The notes beneath the pieces were generated by a model, which saw only the letters and a list, made by a program, of their open reading frames with translations, was not told the origin of the DNA and ran no database searches. The translations under genes were made by a program, and so were the position numbers. From Endomychus coccineus (Eukaryota; Arthropoda; Insecta; Coleoptera; Endomychidae), in NCBI GenBank assembly GCA_958510875.1, contig OY294067.1, forward strand, positions 34,584,912 through 34,648,911: a DNA stretch of 64,000 nt, written 5' to 3'. This document shows positions 32,701 through 42,193 of the stretch, piece by piece; within the stretch, counting starts at the first letter, position 1; every line of letters starts with the position of its first letter.

Positions 32701-35700
32701 AATAAGAAACACCATTATTTTACGTTACCACAAAACTACGAGGGAAAAGTGAAATGTTCCTGAAAAATTAAATTGATGGCGCAACAATCGAAAATCATTC
32801 AACAAGGTATTCTCCAAATTGTTATAATCCTCTGCATATAATTACAATGTTTTCAACAAATAATGGTTTTTTTCCTTTAATTATTTACAGTTATTATTGA
32901 AATTATTGGGTGTATTTTTATACAATTTATTTGAATTACAGCTTTATCTTGAAAATTGAGAGACAAAGTCGTATTTTCTATTTCATTTATTAAATTCTCC
33001 GTAGGTAATCTCCTAGAATCTATAGCAAAATTCAAACCTTTATTTAAAAAACTCAATTCCATTTCAATGAATTTAATATACGTTTTATTGTGAATAACGT
33101 TGATATTTTATCTAGGCATTTTCTAATTTGCTTTACTCTGATGATGCCTACTTGGTAGCTGAAAGGTCCTCAGTACTTAAAAAAGTACTTAAAGTATTTA
33201 TAGTGGATAAGGGTTCTGGTTTCTTATACGAGGGCAAGGTTAAAAATTCCTGAAAAATAAAACAGATGTCGCCACAATCGAAAATCTCATGTGACATTTG
33301 TGATTCACCATCTTTAGCTAGAACGCATTCAAACTTTTAGACTGATATGTCATTCAGTTCTGTTTGGCACCCATCGAAAGCAAGCAACCTTGAAGATTTT
33401 TGTAAACATGGAAAAAAGTGAATTCACGTCTTGATTAAACATTATTTCTTGCGTAGAAAAAACGTTACGCAAACAAGCATCGCTTGTTTAACATTATGGG
33501 GACTCCCCCCATCGAATGGAGCGATTCCACAACTGATTTTCGTTGTGGTAGTATGATCACAAAGAACGCCGAACGTTCTGGTCGTCCAATTGAGGTTACA
33601 ACTCCAGAAACAGTCTAAAGTTAAAGTGCACGAGATTGCTGAGCCTATGAGTATCTCAACTGCCTGCCAGATGTGTGTCACATTTGCACTCTGTTGACAA
33701 CAAACGCGACCGTGTGACAACTTCAAAGGAGTGTTTGGCGATGTTCAAGCGCGATCAGATGGACTTTTTGTACCGTTTCGTAACCGTGGAGGAAACGTGG
33801 ATCCATCACAACACACCAAAGACCAAAGAATCGAAGCAGAAAATGGCAAAGTGGGTTTATCGGTCAACAAAGTCATGGCGACAGTTTTTGGGAGTCACAC
33901 GGTATCGTCGACATCAATAACCTTGAAAAGGGCAAAACCATCACCGGCATATACAGGGTGTTCCATCTCAGACGAGCCACCCCGTATATTTCTTATCCCA
34001 TAATGAGTGGAAAAATCTCCCGAAACACGTCGAATGATTTTGTTTGGGGGACATCTTTTGACGTATATTTGAGGCTTGAACGAGCAACCCCCTAATAGGG
34101 GGCGCTTCAACCCCTCAAAATTGAATAGGGGAGAGGGGTTGAGTGATACGTCATTTGAAAGGTCTTGGGAGCCTCTTCACAACGGTGTATGAAAAACGTA
34201 AATTTGATGGACCGTTTTCGTCAAAAATTAATTTTGTTGCTCGAATGCGCCACCTGGAATATTTTGGTTATTTGTACAATGTACAAGCTCATTTTCATCA
34301 AGCCTTTTTTACAAACTTAAACAATCTTCAAAAAATCACATTCGTAAAAAAATTGAATTGTGTTGTCATGCTTACAATGGAAAAAATTAAATCTGCGTGT
34401 TTGAATCAAATGTTCAAATTGTCCTCCATTGACTTCCATACAATAATACATTCTCTCAAACTAATAAATAAAAAAACAGCAAAACATTTCCTTATGTTGC
34501 CTTCATTTTTTGTTCTTAGAAGGTGTTTAGGCATAACTGTAGAATTTGGAGCGATACAAATCCTAATGTATTTCGAGAAGCTCACACTCAACATCGGGAA
34601 AAGCTAAACGTTTGGGTAGGAATTTTGGGAGACCACCTAATTGGACCTCTGTTTATTCCTGGTAATTTAAATGGCGAAATTTATCTTGAAATGTTGGAAA
34701 ATGCGATTGATCCGTTAATAACTGAACAATTAGAAAACGATCTCCTGACCTGAACCCTCTGGACTTCTTTTTGTGGGGATATCTTAAGTTCAAGATTTTT
34801 GTGACTCAGCCTGCAAATTTGGACGAACTACGCCAACGAATTGTAAATGAGTGTCGTCAAATAACTCCAATTATGCTGAACCATGTTAGAGACGGTTTTC
34901 AGTCAAGATTGTATTATTGTATGGAAGTCAATAGAGGACAATTTGAACATTTGATTTAAACACGCAGATTTAATTTTTTTCATTGTAAGCATGACAACAC
35001 AATTCAATTTTTGTACGAATGTGATTTTTTGAAGATTGTTTAAGTTTGTAAAAAAGGCTCAATAAAAATGAGCTTGTACATTGTACAAATAACCAAAATA
35101 TTCAACGTGGCGCATTCGAGCAACAAAATTAATTCTTGGCGAAAACGGTTCATCAAATTTACGTTTTTCATACACCGTTGTAAAAAGGCTTTCAAGACCT
35201 TTCAAATGACGTATCACTCAACCCCTCTCCCCTATTCAATTTTGAGGGGTTGAAGCGCCCCCTATTAGGGGGTTGCTCGTTCAAGCCTCAAATATACGTG
35301 AAAAGATGTCCCCCAAACAAAATCATTCGACGTGTTTCGGGAGATTTTTCCACTCACTATGGGATAAGAAATATACGGGATGGCTCGTCTGAGATGGAAC
35401 ATCCTGTATTATGCAGAGCTGTTGGATCGATTCGATGCCGATTTGAAGCGAAAGCTTTTATATATTTTTGTATTTCGATCAGAAATTTAGCAATCATTTC
35501 TCTATGCTTTGATTACTTTGTATCTTAAGCTAATTTATTCATAGCAAAGCATTTTTGATGACCTCTTATGCACATTAAATTACTAATCAAAACTATTCTG
35601 ACTAATGAATCGTATGTTGCACTTTTTGTGAGGTCGCAAATAGAAATTTAAAGCCCTACCTACGTTAGACCTTATTATTTTTCTAATAAGCTAGATGGTC

Positions 35701-36634
35701 GCCACTAAATAGATCACCTATGCACAAACAGATGTATCAATTCCTATTACCCTTTACAATACTAGTATTGGGTTTCATTTATTTCGCCGTGGTTGTACAC
35801 TAGCCATTAGTGTTGTTGCAAATACATATCATTATTTTTTATTTTGTAACTTTACAAAACAATGTACGTGTATATTATTAAATGCAGTATCCGCTCCTTC
35901 CTCTCCTATACCCCCTTAAAATTCTTATCACACATTTATGTCTTCAGAGGAATATATACGACAGGTTCCAGCATTCTTGGCGCTGGTGTGCATGCACCCA
36001 GAATTAAAACGAAAAATCTGGTATCCATCATTTTCTGCGAGGCAGTTGCGATCTATGGATTGATTTTATCCATCGTTCTGGCGAGTAATTTAACTGTAAG
36101 TCGACGATTTGTTTTATTTCATCATCTGACGTCACGTTGAATCAGAACTGTCCCATATTCCAAAGTCAAACCTAATCGATGTTACATCATTCGGATGAAT
36201 AGAAATGAACATTATCATGATTCACATATTTTTTTCTCGTGTTCTCTGTTACTATTTATTAAAGTTCTGACATTTTTTAGGAGATGTCTACAGTGACTCT
36301 TGCCAATGAGAAATTACGCTCTTTTAATATAATGGCGGCGCAGATCATATTTGGAGCCGGATTAACGGTGGGTTGCGTAAACCTATTCTGTGGGGTTTGT
36401 GTTGGTGTAGTTGGTTCTGGTGCTGCTATAGCAGATGCCGCAAATCCTTCGCTGTTCGTAAAAATATTGGTCATTGAAATTTTTGGTAGTGCCATAGGTT
36501 TATTTGGGCTTATTGTTGGAATTTATTTGGTAAGATTTTGTTTTTTTTATAGTCACAAATTACCAACATTGTGTTCGTTATAAGCTTTTAATAATTTACT
36601 TTTTCAGACATCCAAAGGCGGCATGCGAAACTAA
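26705..36634 (+). CDS. VhaPPA1: V-ATPase 21-kDa proteolipid subunit c'' (six exons)
   Basis: This gene encodes the c''-type proteolipid of the membrane V0 ring, which carries protons during rotary acidification of endomembrane compartments. Exons: 26705-26768, 26820-26868, 32262-32345, 35948-36095, 36281-36529, 36608-36634; all introns are GT-AG and all phases join. The product has 206 residues, near the family length. Conserved blocks include [48 protein letters not shown] with the essential proton-binding Glu97, [16 protein letters not shown], and [20 protein letters not shown] with Glu181. Hydrophobic segments alternate as expected. The start is the first ATG in frame, and residues 1-30 and 112-135 look diverged, so a paralogue (for example tissue-restricted) is possible. 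The symbol is given by family; orthology was not tested. Introns 2 and 3 are full of transposons. Confidence 0.93.
27150..27654 (+). pseudogene. LINE RT C-terminal fragment 2 (intron 2 of V-ATPase gene)
   Basis: Plus-strand reading gives the same tail as at 11880-12260: [20 protein letters not shown], an [20 protein letters not shown] block, then a [18 protein letters not shown] end. Stops and frameshifts are present. It joins head-on at about 27655 to a minus-strand LINE body. Confidence 0.8.
28695..29743. mobile_element. TA-flanked TIR element carrying a satellite array
   Basis: Terminal inverted repeats start GTGGCTTCTGTGAGTCGGAA and end with the inverse. Sequence similarity continues for about 55 bp (CAGAGCCTAACGAGACTC). 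TA occurs at 28693-28694 and 29744-29745, and the LINE resumes on each side. TA duplication suggests the Tc1/mariner superfamily. No transposase is encoded; most of the interior is a 142-bp tandem array. Confidence 0.8.
28779..29400. repeat. 142-bp tandem array, about 4.3 units
   Basis: GGATGCTGAACACGATG recurs at 28779, 28921, 29063, 29205 and 29347, exactly 142 bp apart each time. Units are highly similar and GC-richer than the surroundings. Because 142 is not a multiple of three, the protein frames reading through the array are by-products and not genes. Confidence 0.95.
30889..31745. mobile_element. P-element-like (THAP) remnant with inverted duplicate
   Basis: Three copies of one terminus (CAGACCTGTATGTACGACCG and inverse) lie at about 30896-30925, 31255-31288 and 31704-31738. 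Plus-strand 31346-31570 translates to [28 protein letters not shown] and, after a 1-nt shift, [20 protein letters not shown], which matches the start of a THAP DNA-binding domain. An inverted copy of its second half lies at about 30961-31160. THAP domains are the DNA-binding module of P transposases; the catalytic part is absent. It lies in intron 2. Confidence 0.55.
32739..32803. mobile_element. Mariner end fragment
   Basis: CGAGGG, then the TTCCTGAAAAATTAAA and GATGGCG-CAACAATCGAAAAT blocks, correspond to the first ~65 bp of the mariner family seen elsewhere in the window. Nothing of the rest follows. Confidence 0.6.
32877..33226 (-). mobile_element. Penelope-like element fragment (N-terminal region plus pseudo-LTR)
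   Basis: Minus-strand 33062-32877 reads [30 protein letters not shown], resembling the N-terminal region upstream of the reverse transcriptase in PLE proteins. Family A pseudo-LTR sequence with a hammerhead lies at 33120-33210, but on the opposite strand to this reading frame. The element is cut by mariner copy 2 at 33229. Confidence 0.55.
33131..33178 (+). ncRNA. Hammerhead ribozyme motif A3, intact core
   Basis: Plus strand: UUUACU, CUGAUGA, stem II CUAC-UUG-GUAG, GAAA, AGG/CCU stem III around one U, C, then AGUACUU. Stem I pairs UACU with AGUA. The core is intact. The motif lies in intron 3 of the V-ATPase gene in the sense orientation, so it would be present in the pre-mRNA. Confidence 0.7.
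33229..35452 (+). mobile_element. Mariner copy 2, split by a long-TIR element, 3' truncated
   Basis: It starts CGAGGGCAAGG after TA (33227-33228). Transposase pieces on the plus strand include [18 protein letters not shown] near 33775-33840 and KVMATVF near 33865. The frame is split at 33953 and resumes at 35407 ([15 protein letters not shown]). Sequence similarity to other copies stops at about 35452, so the C-terminal half and the right end are missing. Several frameshifts are present. Confidence 0.85.
33954..35406 (+). mobile_element. Long-TIR Tc1/mariner-like element E1, deleted copy
   Basis: The ends are CAGGGTGTTCCATCTCAGAC and its inverse (CATCCTG); TA flanks at 33952-33953 and 35407-35408. 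The TIRs are about 500 bp each. Between them plus-strand transposase fragments remain ([40 protein letters not shown]). Compared with E2 the part around the second and third catalytic aspartates is deleted at a short GATC/TCC microhomology near 34740. It lies inside mariner copy 2 in intron 3. Confidence 0.9.
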
Positions 36635-36736
36635 AGAACTGGATTCAGAAATTCTGATGTTAGCAGCTTTTGATTTCGTTTGGGAAAACTATTTCGAATT
36701 ATTATTGAATACAAACAATCATTGTGTTCAATTATA

Positions 36737-37597
36737 CAGGATGTCCCAGGTTTTAGTAGCAGAACTTCAACAGTCGAAGAAAATTTGATTTTGAGGAAAA
36801 AAATGCCTAATAACATATATGCACAGACGCTTAGTTTCCGAGATACGGGTGTTGAAATTGAAAAAAAATTTTGATTTTTGCGAATATCTCCGGAACCGTT
36901 TATCGTACATCTAACAGTTTTTGCAAGCATTTTCTACTCATGGTAAGCTATGTTCTGTGTGATAAAAATTTTTTTTTTACTCATAATTGGTGAAAATTTT
37001 GAAGGGGTAGTGGTTGTTTTTCTCCCCAACTTCGAGGACACTGGAGAAACTACGGTTTTGAGATGTCCATTTGAACCGCCAATGTTTTCTACACAAAAAA
37101 GGTATCTCTGATCATAAGCTCTAAAGTTGACCGTTTTCGAGAAAAATCAACTTTTATGATGAAAAACATGGTCAATTCTTACCAATTAAAGAAAATTTAT
37201 TCAAACGTTAGAACAAGGAACAAAACCAATAAATTGACCATGTTTTTCAACCTAAAAGTTGGTTGTCTCAAAACCGTACTTTTTCCAGTGGCGTAGAAGT
37301 TGGGGAGAAAAACACGAACTACCCCTTCAAAATCTTCACAAATTATGACTGAAAAAAAAAATTTATCACACAGAACATAGCTTACTATGAATAGAAAATG
37401 CTTGCGAAAGCTGTTTTCTGTACGATAAACGGTTCCGAAGATATTCGCAAAAAACGAATTTTTTTTTCCAATTTCAACACCCACCCTGTTTCTCAAAAAC
37501 TAAGCGTCTGTGCATATATGTTATTAGGCATTTTTTTCTCAAAATCAAATTTTCTATCGACTGTTGAAGTTCTGCTACTAAAACCTGGGACACCCTG
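36737..37597. mobile_element. TA-flanked palindromic MITE
   Basis: The ends are CAGGATGTCCCAGGTTTTAG and the inverse (CACCCTG), flanked by TA at 36735-36736 and 37598-37599. The arms of about 400 bp match almost to the centre near 37170. No protein is encoded; the frames in the arms are mirror pairs. It lies about 100 bp after the V-ATPase stop codon, probably within or near the 3' UTR. Confidence 0.8.
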
Positions 37598-38075
37598 TAT
37601 ATGATAACAAATTATATCCATTATGTCCTTGAAGTACAGCATTTAGATCAAAAGTCGAATATTGTATACCATTGAAACTAGTTAACCTCCATAATCCGAA
37701 AGAAGAACTCAAAGCAATAAAGGGAATGCGATAAGAATTTGGGAAAAATGTTGTTTTATTCAAATTGAGTGGTAAAATTTTAATGAAGCCTACATTTAGG
37801 TATTAGGTACACTTTAATACCTTTCAACAATTGTTTCACCACTCAGATTTAGTTATCAGCTGCATATTCACTTTAAGAAGAAAATGACGTCATGGCATCA
37901 TGTGATACAGTATTGTTAGGTTGTGTATGGATTCAATTTACCAAGGTCGTAGTCAAAAAATTGGGGTCTCATATTTCTACTAGGTCGTTTCTAGTTTAGT
38001 TTTAGAACCGCGAAAATCCGGGAAAAAAGTTTGGGCCCATTACAATATGTACTTCCTTACACCATATACTACATA

Positions 38076-40008
38076 CAGGGTGACATAGAAAAAAGTACCG
38101 TGCATAGTGTCAGGCGATAGATGACACTAAAATAAGAAAAAAAGTTCCTATGAACGTAGATCCTCAACGCCTTCGTTCAAAAGATACAGGGTGTTGAATT
38201 TTAATTTTTTTTTTTTGTTTTTTTTTAATTTTTTTGGATAAACATGTGATAATCGGACGAAATTTAGTATACAGGGGTTTTTTATCACGCTGAATTCAAA
38301 TATGATCTTAGTTTTTTGATTACTGACAATGGTTTCCGGTAAAAATGCATCTAAAGCCGGTAAAAATGTATCTAAAGCCGACAATGCACGAAAATTATTC
38401 AAAAGCGCAAAAGTAACTTATTTGCAAATACAATGTTATAATACTTCAATAATTAAATTTTAATATGAAAAATAATGATCAACCAAAACAAAACATTAAG
38501 TTTTTAAAAGATGTTCAAATTGTTGCCCTTGTACTTCAATACATTTTACCATTCGTAGAACAGTTTCTCCGTTTCGCAGAGTGCGACGAAAAAACAAATG
38601 AAATCTATGACACTTGCCAAACTAATGTAATAATTGTTAGAGGTATTTTGTGTTGTTGCTTAAGTTTTTCATTGATTTTCTTATTGATTTTTCAAAATTG
38701 CTTTCAAAAATGGTTCACTACACTTTTGAAGAATACAGGGACATGATTATGTGTTACGGCGAAGCTCAACGTATCTATCGAGAAAGATATCCATTACGGC
38801 AGATTCCTAATGCTAAAACATTTATTGGCGTGCATATGCGTTTGGGAGAAGATGGCTGTTTCAAAAAACCAAAAGTTAATAGTGGGGTTTCCAGAAGTCG
38901 TCGCACTCTGCGAAACGAAGAAATTGTTTTACGAATGGTGGAAAATAATCCGAGAACAAGCACCAGGAAAACAAGTTCAGCGGTACGAAACGTTAACCGT
39001 GAATCAGTAAGACAAATTTTCAATGAACAACTTCTTGGCCCATATCATTTCCAAAAAATTCATTCACTATTGGAACATGACTTTTTTCCTCGTGTACAAT
39101 TTTGCGAATGGTTGCAAAATCAAAGACAAAATAGCATTTCATCAATATTGTTTACTGACGAAGCTGGTTTTAGCCGTGATGGTATTGGTAATACATTACA
39201 TGCATGATGAGGCGCCAGCTCACTTTTCTCAAGTGGCAAGGGAATATTTGGACAGGAGATTTGGAAATAGATGGATTGGTCGAGGGGGGCCTGTATGCTG
39301 TGGAAATACATAATGAAGAACAATTATGGCTAAGAATTATGGAATCGGCAGATAGATTCCGTAGTAACCCAGGAATATTTCAAAGCTGTTGTCAATCATT
39401 AACAAGAAGAATGATAAAATGTATTGAAGTACAAGGGCAACTATTTGAAGATCTTTTAAAGACTTAATGTTTTGTTTTGATTGATCATTATTTTTCATAT
39501 TAAAATTTAATTATTGAAGTATTATAACATTGTATTTGCAAATAAGTTACTTTTGCGCTTTTGAATAATTTTCGTGCATTGTCGGCTTTAGATGCATTTT
39601 TACCGGAAACCATTGTTTCTAGTGACTTAGACAAGGTATACCTTTCTTAAGCATAAAAGATGGGAAAACAAATTTTTCTAGTTGATGTTGACATACAGTG
39701 TGAGGCAAAAAAGTTAGGACCGATTCAAAGGAGATGGAACCCTGTATGTGGCGCCTCCTATCAGTAATCAAAAAACTAAGATAATATTTGAATTCAGCGT
39801 GATAAAAAAAAACCTGTATACTAAATTTAGTCCGATTATCACATGTTTATCCAAAAATATTCAAAAAAAAAAACAAACAAAAAATTAAAATTCAACAAAT
39901 CTTTTGAACGAAGGCGTTGAGGACCTACGTTCATAGGAACATTTTTTCTTGTTTTAGTGTCATCTATCGTTTGACACTATGCACGGTACTTTTTTCTATG
40001 TCACCCTG
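38076..40008 (+). mobile_element. Long-TIR Tc1/mariner-like element with DUF4817 transposase
   Basis: The ends are CAGGGTGACATAGAAAAAAG and its inverse, flanked by TA at 38074-38075 and 40009-40010. TIRs of about 400-430 bp extend to about 38500 and back from about 39460. The right TIR is longer because of an insert at about 39620-39757. The transposase lies between them on the plus strand. Confidence 0.88.
38710..39467 (+). pseudogene. DUF4817/DDE transposase, internally deleted
   Basis: The N-terminal helix-turn-helix region reads YTFEEYRDMIMCYGEAQRIY and NAKTFIGVHMRLGEDGCF (DUF4817). A central region follows (NNPRTSTRK; SVRQIFNEQLLGPYHFQKIH; FFPRVQFCEWLQNQ) and the first catalytic aspartate (ILFTDEAGFSRDG). 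Then about 60-90 residues are missing, and the sequence continues at HDEAPAHFSQVAREYLDRRF, GNRWIGRGGP and, after a frameshift, SADRFRSNPGIFQSC and KCIEVQGQLFEDLLKT to a stop. The third catalytic residue (in a PRSPDLTPLDFF-type motif) is gone. Non-functional. Confidence 0.85.
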
Positions 40009-40010
40009 TA

Positions 40011-40703
40011 TAGTGAGGAATAGTAAAAAGCTATGTAGGTACACTCTTATAATTTATCGTGAAATCAAGTAGGTAAGCACATAAATGTTAATGTATCTAT
40101 CTATTTCTCTCTTATTTCGGCAGGGTTGGGGTAAGTTTCATTACTTATTACATCAAATAATATTAAATGTACTCCACAAACCATTGTAGTATCTACCTAA
40201 TCTGTGAAGAAGAAAAAGTAACAGCACATAATTATTTAAAATAAAAATAAAGTACCTACACACTGTTTATAATATAGAATCATTTATAATGTTTCAACAA
40301 ATATTCGAATCCAAATTCAATAGTACCAAAAAAATGCATTTGGGAAATAAATTCACTCATTAAAAGACGAAAAGCAAGTAAAAGGCCAAAAGAAGTATTT
40401 CCCAAGATTTTACTCGATCGATTATTGAAATAAAACTGATTCTACACCTGAAAGATGTAGATAAAGGTATAGAAAATCAACTTTCAAGCTTTATATCGAT
40501 ATAATTAATTCATATTATTTCTCATATTGTGAAGTAAGAGTTATTATTTATGGAAACAGTTAAAATATACGATTATCAAAATGTTCAAACCAATGCACGA
40601 TTTCCAAATGTACTTTCTATAATCTCAGTAGCACTTTTATTAAAATGTTTCTACAAATTGAGAAGTCGGGGCTATTTTTTTGTAACGCCAAATAAATACA
40701 CAT
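40011..40703. other. No recognised feature
   Basis: AT-rich; no coding or repeat signal recognised. Confidence 0.4.
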
Positions 40704-40705
40704 TA

Positions 40706-41878
40706 CGAGGGCAAGCTCTGGCAAGTCCCTGAAAAATAAAACAGATGGCGTCACAATCGAAAATCCCATGTGACATTTGTGATGTACCATCTTTATGTAG
40801 AACGCATTAAAAATTTCAGGCTGATATGTCATTCAGTTCTGTTTTGACACCCATCGAAAGCAAGCCTTGAAGATTTTTGTAAGCATGGAAAAAAGTGAAT
40901 TTCGCGTTTTTACTAAACATTATGGGGACTCTTCACCATCGATTGGACCGATTCACAAGTGGATTACTGATTTTCGTTGTGCTAGGAGGACCACAAAGGA
41001 CGCCGAGCGTTCTGGTCCCCCAATTGAGGTTACAACGCCAGAAATCGTCGATAAAATCTATGGTATGATATTGGACGATCGGCGAGTTAAAGTGCACGAG
41101 ATTGCTGAGGCTATGGGCATCTCAACCGAATGGGTACGGAACATTTTGCATCAATTTTTGAATATGAGAAAGTTATATGCCAGATGGTTGCCGCATTTGC
41201 TCTCTGTTGACAGCAAGCTCGACCGTGTGATAACTTCAAAGGAGTGTTGGCGATGTTCAAGCGTGATTAGACTGACTTTTTCGCCTTTTCGTAACCGTGA
41301 ACGGAACATAGATCTATCACAACACACCAGAGACCAAAGAACAGTCGAATCAGTGGACTTGTCCTGGCGAATCGAAGCCGAAAAAGGACAAAGTGGGTTT
41401 ATTGGCCTACAAAGTCATGGCGACAGTTTTTTGGAATGCACAGTGTATCGTCCATATCGATTACCTTGAAACGGGCAAAACGATCACCGGCGTATATTAT
41501 GCAGAGCTGTCGGATCGATTTGACACCGATTTGAAGCGAAAGTCGTCGCATTTGGCAAAGAAAAAAGTGCTCTTCCACCAGGACAATGCACCGGTGCACA
41601 GGTCCACAGTCGCGATGACAAAATTGCAAGAATTGCGCCACGAATTGGTTCGTCATCGACGGAAAGAGATTTGGCTCCAACGGTGAAGTCATCGCTGAAA
41701 CAAACGCCTATTTTGAAGAATTGCCGAAATCGCATTATTTGGAAGGGATCGAAAAATTTGAAAATAGTTGGACGAAGTGTATCAGGCTACAAGTAGATTA
41801 TGTTGAGAAATAAAATAAGTTTTCGCCAAATAAATCTTTTCTTGTTTCATTTTTCAGGGACTTTTCACGTAGCCGTCG
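40706..41878 (+). mobile_element. Mariner copy 3
   Basis: It starts CGAGGGCAAG after TA (40704-40705); the right end is degenerate (AGCCGTCG before TA at 41879-41880). The transposase starts at ATG 40885 (MEKSEFRVF) and covers most of the protein, but lacks the FLRGKT-type segment near the N-terminus. A 1-bp deletion near 41250 shifts the frame, which is restored near 41390. The second catalytic Asp (HQDNAPVHRS) is present. The PPYSPDLAPCD segment with the third Asp has been deleted. Confidence 0.88.
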
Positions 41879-42193
41879 TATTTACGGTATTGAACAAAAA
41901 CAAAAACCGAATGGAAGTTAAAAGAAGACATTTTTGAAAAGATTCATTGCGGTTGCATCTTGCATAATTTTTACAACTTAACAGCTAAATGTTTTAAATA
42001 CTGGTATCAAAAATTAATCTTCAGAAGATGAAGCTATAGTTTTGAATTGACATGATTTATTTGTATCAAATTTTCTGTTGTAACCTGAGGTAATTGCACA
42101 ACCACATTAAAATAATAAATATCAAAATCATCCAAACATAAGTTTTCTTCTCGTATAATCAAAGTATAGAAAAAAAATATTGCTTCAACTATA

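Noticed and set aside
33895..35528. Repeated 61-92-residue frames in E1 and E2 ends (starting MSLYIVQ or MKRPLLGG)
   Set aside because: They lie wholly inside the ~500-bp terminal inverted repeats and appear in mirrored pairs; not coding.
36631..37604. Frames of 60-100 residues between 36.6 and 37.6 kb
   Set aside because: They fall in the arms of the palindromic MITE and are mirror images of each other.
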